From assembly GCA_904420095.1 (NCBI GenBank), contig CAJFUB010000039.1, positions 62,001 through 126,000 on the forward strand: a stretch of DNA of 64,000 bases. Reading direction: 5' to 3'. This DNA is from an uncultured Clostridia bacterium (GTDB lineage Bacteria; Bacillota; Clostridia; UBA1212; UBA1255). A program made the translations under genes and the position numbers. Positions 9,153 through 17,337 of the stretch are shown one piece after another (positions within the stretch are counted from its first letter, which is position 1; every line of letters begins with the position of its first letter). The notes below the pieces were generated by a model. That model was not told the origin of the DNA. It saw only the letters and a program-made list of their open reading frames with translations, and searched no databases.

Positions 9153-10862
9153 TCAGCAGTAAGCGAGCAAATCCTCCGCACTCCGCACAAGCACGATGTA
9201 TGCCTGATCATTGATCAGCCGCAGCGCCCGAATCATTTTGCTTTCCGGAATTGAAATGCAGCCGGCTGAATAAAGCGAGCCGGGATGGGTGCAATGCAGA
9301 AAAATTGCGGAGCCTTTTCCTTTTATTGTGGGATTTACATTGTAGTTCACCATAGCGGCATAGTTATAAGAATATTTATAATCTATAAGATGCTCGGATG
9401 CGGCGGCGTTCCAGGTGTCCGGCATTTCGCTGCCTCTGACATGCTGGTTGTACGTATCCGAATTTCTGTCCCCGTCCCAGTAATCGTCCTCGTCGACTTT
9501 CTTATACTCCCGCTGAAGTCCTCCGGGATTGTCCTGGATTCCAAACAGCATGCCAAAAGAATATACGCCGGCCGGAGAAGTCCCGTCGCCCTCAACGCGA
9601 TTCGCCGCATCTGCGATTCCGCTTCGTCCCACGTATCCGGCGACTTTAAATTCTTCCTTCCACTCGCCGTCTTCTTTTGTGTATGCATAAAACCGGCATG
9701 TCGTCGTATCTCCGGGATCCTGTATGGTCAAAAACAGCGTCGCCGCTTCTTCCGCAATTTTCAAATTTGATACCACGGCTGTATAGTCGTCTCTGCTTTT
9801 TGCGATCTTAATTTCTTCCAGTCCAGACATTTTATACCAATCCTCCGGTTCTTCGTAATTGATTGTATTTTTTGTCATTTCCGCTTCGACTGCGGCTTCG
9901 GCGTAATCCTCCTTCACGGACTCTGCGACCACGCTGCTCGTTTCCCAGGTAAAATATCCCTCGCACATCGCAACATATACGTGATCCGTATCGTATACGA
10001 CGGTTTTGGCCCCTGCGGAGGTTCCCGTATCATGGATGAATTCATAGAAAAGATTGTCCGAATCATTTAGATATACCGTAACTTGTCCGCTGGAATCTCC
10101 TTCGCTCTGCCGATCGGATTCTCCGCCCGCAACGGCAAGCAGATCCTCGATCGTATTCAGCCGACTGCACAGCGCCTCCGCCTCAGCAACAATGCTCTGG
10201 TTCCCGGCGTTGCCGCCGCCCGGATCCAGCTGATAAGAAATATATCGAAGAATGACGAAATCGTATGCCTCTTTGTTGGATTCATAATAGTTTTTGATTT
10301 CGTTTTCGTCAAGATTCCCATCCTGCAGCGTTTTCTGAAGCAGGTCGGCAAAGCATTTTTCCGTCAAGGACTCGCACATGCGCAGCATTTTATATTGTTC
10401 AAAGGAAATTCCGAAAAGCTCCTGCGCCGCTGAATCAGGCGTATACGCCTCGTCGCGGCCAAGCTCGTCATACTGCATTTTCAGATAGCTCTCTGCGTTT
10501 GCGGCAATTTCGGTTTTCTCTTCCTCATTAAGATAGTAATCCTTCTCGATTGCGTAAAACAGCTTTGTTTTCATGAGAACCGTATCGCGGTATGCCGCTT
10601 CGCGGTCCCCCGTCTTGTAGTAAAAATAAACGCACTCATATGTATAGATATTGTTCAGAGTATCCCCGAACAGCTCCATGTTTTCCTCATAATGTGCCCC
10701 CTTGGTTGCCGGAGAAGGAAGCGGAGAAGTCAATCCAGCGACTACCTGGCCGCTTTCCTGCGGCGCTTCAGTCTTTTCCCCTGCACACGCGGAAAAAAGA
10801 AAAAGTGCTGACAGCAGCGCGGCGGCAAATACAAGGAATTTACATACTGTGTTTTTTTTCAT
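9153..10862 (-). CDS. Lipoprotein with C-terminal L,D-transpeptidase (YkuD-like) domain
   Basis: 569 residues. Lipoprotein signal with lipobox LFSAC (Cys26), then a Ser/Pro/Thr linker. Residues about 60-330 are helix-rich and acidic, with a layout recalling the N-terminal segment of SurA/PrsA-type chaperones, but I see no clear catalytic parvulin domain. The C-terminal third resembles an L,D-transpeptidase: the TSPAGVYSFG segment, then IFLHCTHPG and SAGCISIPE, placing the likely catalytic pair at His523 and Cys535. Such enzymes form 3-3 crosslinks in, or attach proteins to, peptidoglycan outside the membrane. RBS GGGAGG precedes ATG 10862. The neighbour upstream is another single-pass envelope protein. 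Substrate not predictable. Confidence 0.8.
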   Translation of the reverse strand: MKKNTVCKFLVFAAALLSALFLFSACAGEKTEAPQESGQVVAGLTSPLPSPATKGAHYEENMELFGDTLNNIYTYECVYFYYKTGDREAAYRDTVLMKTKLFYAIEKDYYLNEEEKTEIAANAESYLKMQYDELGRDEAYTPDSAAQELFGISFEQYKMLRMCESLTEKCFADLLQKTLQDGNLDENEIKNYYESNKEAYDFVILRYISYQLDPGGGNAGNQSIVAEAEALCSRLNTIEDLLAVAGGESDRQSEGDSSGQVTVYLNDSDNLFYEFIHDTGTSAGAKTVVYDTDHVYVAMCEGYFTWETSSVVAESVKEDYAEAAVEAEMTKNTINYEEPEDWYKMSGLEEIKIAKSRDDYTAVVSNLKIAEEAATLFLTIQDPGDTTTCRFYAYTKEDGEWKEEFKVAGYVGRSGIADAANRVEGDGTSPAGVYSFGMLFGIQDNPGGLQREYKKVDEDDYWDGDRNSDTYNQHVRGSEMPDTWNAAASEHLIDYKYSYNYAAMVNYNVNPTIKGKGSAIFLHCTHPGSLYSAGCISIPESKMIRALRLINDQAYIVLVRSAEDLLAYC

Positions 10863-10883
10863 TGCGCTCCCTCCCTCGCGGAT

Positions 10884-11741
10884 TTAATACTCGAAAACGG
10901 AAAATACCATATGATACAATATATTCTGAACTGCGCCGCTGTACTGTCGGAAGGAAGCTTCCGTTCCTTCCACCTGTATCACATAATATGCCATTGCGCG
11001 CGCCGCTACATACAGTTCTCCAGACATTGTGACGTCATCCTTAATATAGCTGTATGGCAGAACGACAAATTCAATCGTTTCCGCGTTATATCCCTTCTTC
11101 GCAGAATATCCGTACCCTTCTGATTCATGAGTCTTTTGAAATTCTTCAAAAACATAGTCCGCAATGATTTCTAAATCCATCGGAGGCTCTTTCTGCTCCG
11201 GCGACGCAGAAGCCGGGCTCCCTGAGGCCTCGGCGGACGGTGTTGCTGCAGGCGTCGGCGGCGCGGTCTGCGCCTCCGGAGAGGCAGGGAGCAGCGTTTC
11301 GATATATTCATACAGCGCATCATAGTCTTTATAATAAAAAGACATTGTAAGCTCCGGATTGCGTTCCATTCCGGCTCTGGGATCGACCGTTGCGGAAGCA
11401 GTAGGCGTTCCCGCCGCAGGCGTCGGGCTGGCGGCTATGGTCGGAGAGGAGGAAACGGAAATTTTCTTCAGAGGAAAAAGCTCCAAAACAAGCCCCTCCT
11501 CGTTCAGCAGAAAGCCGTACTGATCAGCATTGACATCCCAATCATCCGGATAAAAAACCCGGAAGAAATATCGCGACGCATTATACATGGAATCATACGG
11601 CGTCTGCTCTTCTTCTTCGTCAATGATATCAGCTTTGAAAAAACTGACGAACGAAACGGCCAGCACCAGGATCATGACGATCACAATGCATAGAAGAATT
11701 GTCTTTTTTTTATCGGACCATACGTTTTGCTTTGTTTTCAT
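10884..11741 (-). CDS. Single-pass membrane protein with Pro/Ser/Thr-rich linkers, function unknown
   Basis: 285 residues. Basic N-terminus (MKTKQNVWSDKKK), one membrane helix at about 14-34, then an extracellular part. Two low-complexity segments rich in Ala, Pro, Ser and Thr (about 95-120 and 150-182) flank a short folded region. The rest has alternating aromatic/hydrophobic residues as in a beta-rich domain (RYFFRVFYPDDWDV, ETIEFVVLPYSY), loosely like PsbP-type or lipoprotein beta folds. Its ATG overlaps the MBL gene stop (TAATG), so it is co-translated with it, and it precedes the L,D-transpeptidase lipoprotein. I do not recognise a named family. Confidence 0.75.
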   Translation of the reverse strand: MKTKQNVWSDKKKTILLCIVIVMILVLAVSFVSFFKADIIDEEEEQTPYDSMYNASRYFFRVFYPDDWDVNADQYGFLLNEEGLVLELFPLKKISVSSSPTIAASPTPAAGTPTASATVDPRAGMERNPELTMSFYYKDYDALYEYIETLLPASPEAQTAPPTPAATPSAEASGSPASASPEQKEPPMDLEIIADYVFEEFQKTHESEGYGYSAKKGYNAETIEFVVLPYSYIKDDVTMSGELYVAARAMAYYVIQVEGTEASFRQYSGAVQNILYHMVFSVFEY

Positions 11742-12514
11742 TATAGCTTCTCCGTATCAATTTTCAGGCGTTCTCCCTGCCGCATCAGCAGGTACTTGAC
11801 ACCCAGCTTTTCTGCCTCCTGCTGAAATACGTGCGGATTTCCGCCGTGCTCTGCGAAATTCCAGAAATGACTGGGAATTACGGTTCCCGCCTGCAGATTC
11901 TTTGCCAGGAAGGCGGCCTCTGTTTCATTCAAATTCCCGAACGCGCCGTTGATCGGCAGAATCACAAGATCTGCTCCTGTCGTTTTTTCATGAATCAGCG
12001 CATCGCGGTATGCGGAATCACCGACTGCATAAATCCGCTTTTTCCCCACGGTAAACAGCGTTCCGACGGCATGCGGTGTTTCGTCCCCGTGGTCGCAGTA
12101 TACAAAATCGCAGGTAAAGCAATGTCCAAGCGCGAGATGATCCCCTGCTCGGATCAGATGAACGCGATCCGACAGCAGAGAGCGCTTGCGGAGCTCCTCC
12201 AGACCGCACTGCGTCACATACATCTGCGTTCTGGGGCTTGCCAGAAAGGCTTCGGCAGAATCGATGTCCAGATGATCGTAATGACCATGACTGCATAGCA
12301 CCGCATCGAAAGCAAGCTCATCGGCTCCGAGCAGATGCGGCATCAGGCGCTTGAACCCAAACTCCCGCTCGCAGCAGTCGGAAAGATAAAGATCATACGC
12401 CAGCAGAAACCCATCGGAGTCCTGCAGGATAAAGCCCGCCTGGCCCATAAAATAGAAATGTACAAAGCCTTTTTCCGGTATGTCCCTTTTGATAAATTCC
12501 GAAAATTCTTTCAT
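11741..12514 (-). CDS. MBL-fold metal-dependent hydrolase (UlaG-like)
   Basis: 257 residues from ATG 12514, which follows the SDR stop by two bases with GAGGGA upstream; an upstream in-frame start at 12547 would overlap the SDR gene and is less likely. The metallo-beta-lactamase signature SHGHYDHLD gives metal ligands H76, H78, D80 and H81, with later ligands in VYCDHGDE, VGDSAYRD and IPSHFWNF. The fold subgroup resembles UlaG-like lactonases/hydrolases. The substrate cannot be told; its place between an SDR oxidoreductase and envelope proteins gives no clear pathway. Confidence 0.85.
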   Translation of the reverse strand: MKEFSEFIKRDIPEKGFVHFYFMGQAGFILQDSDGFLLAYDLYLSDCCEREFGFKRLMPHLLGADELAFDAVLCSHGHYDHLDIDSAEAFLASPRTQMYVTQCGLEELRKRSLLSDRVHLIRAGDHLALGHCFTCDFVYCDHGDETPHAVGTLFTVGKKRIYAVGDSAYRDALIHEKTTGADLVILPINGAFGNLNETEAAFLAKNLQAGTVIPSHFWNFAEHGGNPHVFQQEAEKLGVKYLLMRQGERLKIDTEKL

Positions 12515-12516
12515 AA

Positions 12517-13323
12517 TCAAAAATCCCTCGCGTAGCCGCACGTCCATCCGCCGTCCACCGTAAGCACGGCTCCCGTAAGATAGGACGCGGCGTTGTCGGA
12601 GCCCACATACAGCGCGGCATTGGCAATATCGTTCGGCGTTCCCGGTCTGTGCTGCGGAATGTGGGAAAGCATCGCTTCGGCACGTTCTTTATCTTCATAA
12701 AACAATGCCTTCGTTCCCTCAAACAGAATGGAGCCCGGCGCAATCACGTTGACGCGGATTCCCATCGGCGCGAGTTCCAGGGCCATCGCTTTCGAAAAAT
12801 TGATAACGCCTGCCTTTGCCGCCGTGAACGCGCACTGATTCCGGAACGGAACGATTCCGACAACAGAGCTGATATTGATAATATTTCCGCCGCCCGCCTT
12901 GATCAGATACGGTATAAAAATCTTGGAGCAGCGGTAGGTTCCGTCCAGATCCACCTCTACGATCCAGGACCATTTTTCATCACTGAATTCATGGATCGGT
13001 TTTCGATCCTCCGGTCCTACGTTAACGCCGGCGTTATTAATCAGCACATGGATCGCGCCGAATTTCCCCTCGATTTCGGCCGCCGCCTTTTCCAATCCGG
13101 CCGGATCGGTTACTTCCATGGAAAATACCTCGGCCGTTCCTCCTGCTTTCCGGATTCGTTCCGCAAGCTCGCGGCCTTTTCCCAGATTTCTGCATCCGAT
13201 CGCCACGTTCGCGCCGTTTGCGCCGAAGGCTTCTGCCATTGCGCTGCCGATGGCCCCCGACGCGCCCGTTATTACAACCGTCCTGCCTCTGTAATCAACT
13301 CTCATGCTGCTTTCATAGCTCAT
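12517..13323 (-). CDS. SDR family protein lacking the catalytic tyrosine
   Basis: 268 residues, classical short-chain dehydrogenase length. The Rossmann motif TGASGAIG (19-26), NNAG (96-99), catalytic Ser153 and Lys170 are present. The active-site Tyr of YxxxK is replaced: the sequence is AFTAAK, so residue 166 is Phe (codon TTC on the minus strand). The C-terminal VLTVDGGWT segment is typical of 3-oxoacyl-ACP reductase-like SDRs. Without the Tyr hydroxyl, normal hydride/proton transfer should be impaired, so the enzyme may be altered or non-catalytic. RBS GGAGG lies about 12 bases before ATG 13323. It heads a unit with the MBL hydrolase. Confidence 0.9.
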   Translation of the reverse strand: MSYESSMRVDYRGRTVVITGASGAIGSAMAEAFGANGANVAIGCRNLGKGRELAERIRKAGGTAEVFSMEVTDPAGLEKAAAEIEGKFGAIHVLINNAGVNVGPEDRKPIHEFSDEKWSWIVEVDLDGTYRCSKIFIPYLIKAGGGNIINISSVVGIVPFRNQCAFTAAKAGVINFSKAMALELAPMGIRVNVIAPGSILFEGTKALFYEDKERAEAMLSHIPQHRPGTPNDIANAALYVGSDNAASYLTGAVLTVDGGWTCGYARDF

Positions 13324-13367
13324 ACTGCTGTACTATCCTCCAAAATAAATTTGCGTGCGGCGAAAGC

Positions 13368-13892
13368 CTAGAGAATCCAGCCTACCGTTTCAGCCGCCGG
13401 TTTTTTGTCCGCCGCTGCCGATTTTTCTTCGGCGTAGCCAAGTGCCGCCATTCCCCATACGATATGGTTTTCGGGGATCTGCAGCTTGGTAAGAACTGCG
13501 CGGACTGCCGGTTCGTCGCAGATCCCGTTCAGCTGGTTGATCCAGACGGAGCCGATCCCGAGCGCGTGGGCCGCCAGAAAAATATTCTCCAGCGCGCAGG
13601 CACAGTCCGCCTGTCCGTGCGGATTGTCTTTTGCATTCGAGACCAGTATCAATGTGTCCGGCCCGTAAAAATTATATTGATAGTCCCTGCCCAGAGAGTC
13701 GGAAATCCGGTGCGCCAGCTCCGTCATGAGCTCTTTGTTTTTAAGTACTGTAAATTTCCAAAGCTGTCGGTTCATTCCCGAGGGCGCCATACGCGCCGCG
13801 TTCGTAATGGTTTCAAGATCTTCCAGAGAGATCCTCCTATCCGTAAAACGTCGGACGCTTCTTCGCGTCATCAGATTTTCAATTGCATCCAT
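13368..13892 (-). CDS. Nitroreductase family FMN-dependent oxidoreductase
   Basis: 174 residues. The N-terminal RRSVRRFTDRRI and APSGMNRQLWKF segments are the FMN-binding signature of the nitroreductase family, and IGSVWINQLN and VWGMAALGYAEE are the usual C-terminal ones. These flavoproteins reduce nitro compounds, quinones or flavins with NAD(P)H; substrates are not predictable. AAGGAGG precedes ATG 13892, and a TATAAT-like box lies upstream at about 13919-13924 (minus strand), without a good -35 partner. An FMN user, but not in the ribF operon. Confidence 0.92.
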   Translation of the reverse strand: MDAIENLMTRRSVRRFTDRRISLEDLETITNAARMAPSGMNRQLWKFTVLKNKELMTELAHRISDSLGRDYQYNFYGPDTLILVSNAKDNPHGQADCACALENIFLAAHALGIGSVWINQLNGICDEPAVRAVLTKLQIPENHIVWGMAALGYAEEKSAAADKKPAAETVGWIL

Positions 13893-13953
13893 AATACCGT
13901 TTCCTCCTTGCCGACATGATTATAACTTAACACGGTTTCCGAAAAAAAGCAAA

Positions 13954-16900
13954 TCAGGGCGTTTCGAGCACAACGTCCCATTCTGCGAGGTACTGCAGAA
14001 GCAACGCGGCATCCTTACCGGTAACAGCTCCGTCCATATCGACGTCGGACGCAAGCACATTTAAGGGAACGTCCCATTCTGCAAGATACTGCAGAAGCAG
14101 CGCCGCGTCCTTACCATCTACGGTTCCGTCGCCCGTCGTATCTCCGCAGAGGAACGGCGCCGTAGCTTCCGCCGGTATAACCGTACAGTTCCCCGCATAA
14201 TCATAAATTTCAACCAGATACCCTGACGGATCCTCCGGAGCCGTAAGCGCGATGCACGCGCCGCCGTTCCCGGAAGAGGAGGCGGAGCTCAGGGAATACA
14301 GCTCACCGTCCGGTGAAATCAGAAGCGCGCCCTGTATCTCCCCGTGATCCTCTGCGTTTACATAAAGCAGATTCGTGCCGTCGGCTGTTTCTCCCCGGAA
14401 AACCGTCCGTACCTCCGGATTTTCCGTATCGATTACGATCTGCAGCTGCGCATGGGTCCAGGCGTTGTCGTCAGGCACCACTCTGCAGGTATATTCCATT
14501 CGATACGGTTTCCCGTTATGAACCAGTCCGTCCGTATCTCTCCCGTCCCAGCCAAGCTTTACCTGAGAAAGCGGCGCATTCCTATCGGCGGCCCAGGAGC
14601 CGCTGTCACCAGCAAATTGTTCGTAGACGAGTTCTCCGCCTTCATTATAAATTTTAAAGGTAAGATCATATACCGGGCGCAGAAACGTTGTCGAGACGGA
14701 AAACGAATCAAGCACGCCGTTTCCGTCCGGAGAAAAATAGGGAACCGTAACGGCAGGTGTTTCCTCCCCGGCAAAAAGATCCATCAGATTCATGCCGAGA
14801 ATCAGGCCGCCGTCCGCATACAGATAGGTCGGTTCGAAGAACGCCTCGCCGCCGTCATAAAGAAAGGCGTCAAAAACGGGGCTGTCGAGCCAAGAACCAT
14901 AAAATCCCATAAAAGAAAGCAAAAGATCAGGATTTTCGTTGTTTTTCAAATAAATATAGCCTTCGGCATACGTGCCGTTTTCAAAATAGCGATCCATATA
15001 ATCCATATCTGCTTTGCTGAGCGATACGAACGCTTCCACGCGAACCTCGGCTCCGGCCGGAACCGTAACCGTTTTAATCTCCATACCGTCGGAATCCCGG
15101 AAAATTACTTCCCCCGAGAGATTTCTGGCATAGCCCGCCAGCGCGTCGTCAGAGCGGTCTTCCGTAGCGTCTCCCACAACCGCATCTGAAATGAGATCAT
15201 AAGAAAGCGTATACGCCACATCCGTGTCCGATACGTTTTTCACAAAAAACGCAAACGAAAATTTTCCGGTGCGTTTTGCGTCGTCTCCCAGAGAAAGCTT
15301 CGGCCGGTATTCATCCACCGCGCTTTCAGTATATATATAAGCCGGCGTTTCCAGCGCGTCTTTGACATTCGGCACGCCATTTCCCTGGCGGCGCGGGGAA
15401 ATGACCGTACGGCTTTCGGGATCCGAGACGGGATGCGCCGTAGACATCAGCAGCTTCGAAATCACGCCGGGATAATCCGACTGCCCCTCGATCCCATATT
15501 TTGTCTTCTGCTGCATGACGTTCTGCTTCAGAATCGCATACAAGCCCGCCGCCTGAGGCGTCGCCATCGACGTTCCGTTGAAAAATTCATATGCGTTATC
15601 CGGGACGGAGGAATAAATGTTCCCTCCAAAGCAAAGCAGATCCGGCTTTAAAGTCAGCAGATTCGAGCAGTTCCAGCTCGTAAAAGCGCTGACCTCGGGC
15701 TCCCCTTCCTGCTGCGAATAAAAGATCCTGAATCGTACCGTTTTTTTCTCCAGAGCGGCCATTGCCTCACCATCCTCCAGAGAAACCATAAATCCCGGCA
15801 GCACGCTGCCCGCGGCGGCAGAAGGCGATTCTCCCGCTATATTGTTGTAAAAGATGATCCCTATCGCCCCAGCATCGGCGGCATTCTTTGATTTTTCTTC
15901 GAAGGAGATCTCCCCCCGGCGCACGAGCGCATATTTTTCGGAAACGTCGATCCCCTCAAAATCGGCCGCCGATCCAATGCCGGGGATGACGACGTATTCC
16001 GTGGAAAGCCCTTCCAGATCGTCGGAATCAAAGCCGCTGTTGATCTGTCCGAAAAAAAAGGATCCGTCGGCAGCCTCGAGCGCGGTTTTGACGGCAAACG
16101 GATTTTGCGCTGATGCGATCGTCAGGGCCTGCGGGATATTGTACGGATATCCCGGAATGGAATATGCAGGATGGCTCAGGAGCGCGTTCCCGCCAAGCGC
16201 ATATTTATCGGAATTCCCGGCGGCAGCACAGACCTGGACACCCGCTTTCACCAGATTTTCCACGATTTTTCGTTCAAACTCCAGCGCATCCGTTTTCCCG
16301 TACAGCATCACGCCCTCGGCGCCGAAGCTGCAGTTGACGACGTCGACCTCCAGATAAAGGCAGTCGTCAAACGAGGCAAACAATGTCTCGTCGCGCAAAT
16401 GCGCGTTTCCCATAAAAACAAGCTGTGCATTTGGAGCGTTTCCGCTGATCTGATAGCGGCTGCCCGATGCGCCCGCGCCGTTGCCGACGGCGATTCCAGA
16501 AACATGGGAGCCATGAACGATATCCTGCGCGTCATAATATGTGTTTGTCGTATAATTTTCATAATTTGCGACGTACGGCAGCTTTTCGCTGACATAATAC
16601 GAGTCCTTCTGAAAGCTCGCAGTGGAAAGATACTGTGAAATCTCGTCCACATACGCTTTGGTCAGCCGGCCCGTTCCCGACTCTTTCATCGTAAAATATT
16701 CATGCTTGAAATCCAGCTCAGTATCGATAACCGCCACGACCGTTCCCGTACCGTCGCCGTATATCCCGTCATTGCCTACGTACTCCAGGATAGGACCGGA
16801 GGCGTCGGCACGCGATTCAGAGACAGACGCCGCCGGCCGATCGGATCGCCTCGATTCAGGAACAGAGGCGGCAGATGCCAAATACATTCCGCCGTATCCC

Positions 16901-17316
16901 AGCGAAGCGGCGTGTTCCAGCACCCGTTCCGATTCCGACTGCGAGAGATAAATGCAGATCCCGTTTAGAGCAGCCGTATAACGGTAAGCAGCCGTGACGC
17001 TCCGCGCAAGCACCGTCTCCAGGTCCGTCAGAAGTGCATCCTGTTTTTCAATCAAGGCACGGTATCTCTCCTGCCCTTCCGCCGTCCGTACAAACGTGCC
17101 GGTGCCCAGCCGCCGCGCTGCTTCATACTCGGAAAGCGGCTTGTCTTCCAGCGTCAGGACCACTGCGTATACAGCGGCAGGATCCGTGGTGTCTTTCCTG
17201 TACTGTTCTACATAATCTTCCAAAAATGCCGCGCCGACCGCTTCCGGAAGCCATGCCGCAAGGCAGGAGCAGGCCACCAGAAAAGAAACCATGATCGACG
17301 CAAACTTTTTTTTCAT
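13954..17316 (-). CDS. Secreted subtilisin-like serine protease with PA domain and C-terminal dockerin
   Basis: 1120 residues. Signal peptide 1-29, then a propeptide-like inhibitor region (about 45-135). The S8 catalytic domain has Asp198 (VAVIDTELDF), His268 (HGSHVSG), oxyanion Asn368 (AAAGNS) and Ser583 (NGTSMATP). A PA domain is inserted at about 440-535. Beyond it are beta-sandwich modules (about 670-1050), one with a FlgD-like PYFSPDGNGVLDSFSV segment. The C-terminus (about 1058-1118) is a type I dockerin with two calcium-binding repeats, GDTTGDGTVDGKDAALLLQY and the matching DVDMDGAVTGKDAALLLQYL. A dockerin implies docking to a cohesin partner on a surface or complex; no cohesin lies in this window. 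RBS GAGGTG precedes ATG 17316. Confidence 0.95.
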   Translation of the reverse strand: MKKKFASIMVSFLVACSCLAAWLPEAVGAAFLEDYVEQYRKDTTDPAAVYAVVLTLEDKPLSEYEAARRLGTGTFVRTAEGQERYRALIEKQDALLTDLETVLARSVTAAYRYTAALNGICIYLSQSESERVLEHAASLGYGGMYLASAASVPESRRSDRPAASVSESRADASGPILEYVGNDGIYGDGTGTVVAVIDTELDFKHEYFTMKESGTGRLTKAYVDEISQYLSTASFQKDSYYVSEKLPYVANYENYTTNTYYDAQDIVHGSHVSGIAVGNGAGASGSRYQISGNAPNAQLVFMGNAHLRDETLFASFDDCLYLEVDVVNCSFGAEGVMLYGKTDALEFERKIVENLVKAGVQVCAAAGNSDKYALGGNALLSHPAYSIPGYPYNIPQALTIASAQNPFAVKTALEAADGSFFFGQINSGFDSDDLEGLSTEYVVIPGIGSAADFEGIDVSEKYALVRRGEISFEEKSKNAADAGAIGIIFYNNIAGESPSAAAGSVLPGFMVSLEDGEAMAALEKKTVRFRIFYSQQEGEPEVSAFTSWNCSNLLTLKPDLLCFGGNIYSSVPDNAYEFFNGTSMATPQAAGLYAILKQNVMQQKTKYGIEGQSDYPGVISKLLMSTAHPVSDPESRTVISPRRQGNGVPNVKDALETPAYIYTESAVDEYRPKLSLGDDAKRTGKFSFAFFVKNVSDTDVAYTLSYDLISDAVVGDATEDRSDDALAGYARNLSGEVIFRDSDGMEIKTVTVPAGAEVRVEAFVSLSKADMDYMDRYFENGTYAEGYIYLKNNENPDLLLSFMGFYGSWLDSPVFDAFLYDGGEAFFEPTYLYADGGLILGMNLMDLFAGEETPAVTVPYFSPDGNGVLDSFSVSTTFLRPVYDLTFKIYNEGGELVYEQFAGDSGSWAADRNAPLSQVKLGWDGRDTDGLVHNGKPYRMEYTCRVVPDDNAWTHAQLQIVIDTENPEVRTVFRGETADGTNLLYVNAEDHGEIQGALLISPDGELYSLSSASSSGNGGACIALTAPEDPSGYLVEIYDYAGNCTVIPAEATAPFLCGDTTGDGTVDGKDAALLLQYLAEWDVPLNVLASDVDMDGAVTGKDAALLLQYLAEWDVVLETP

Positions 17317-17337
17317 AAAGACACCTCTTGCAGGCAG

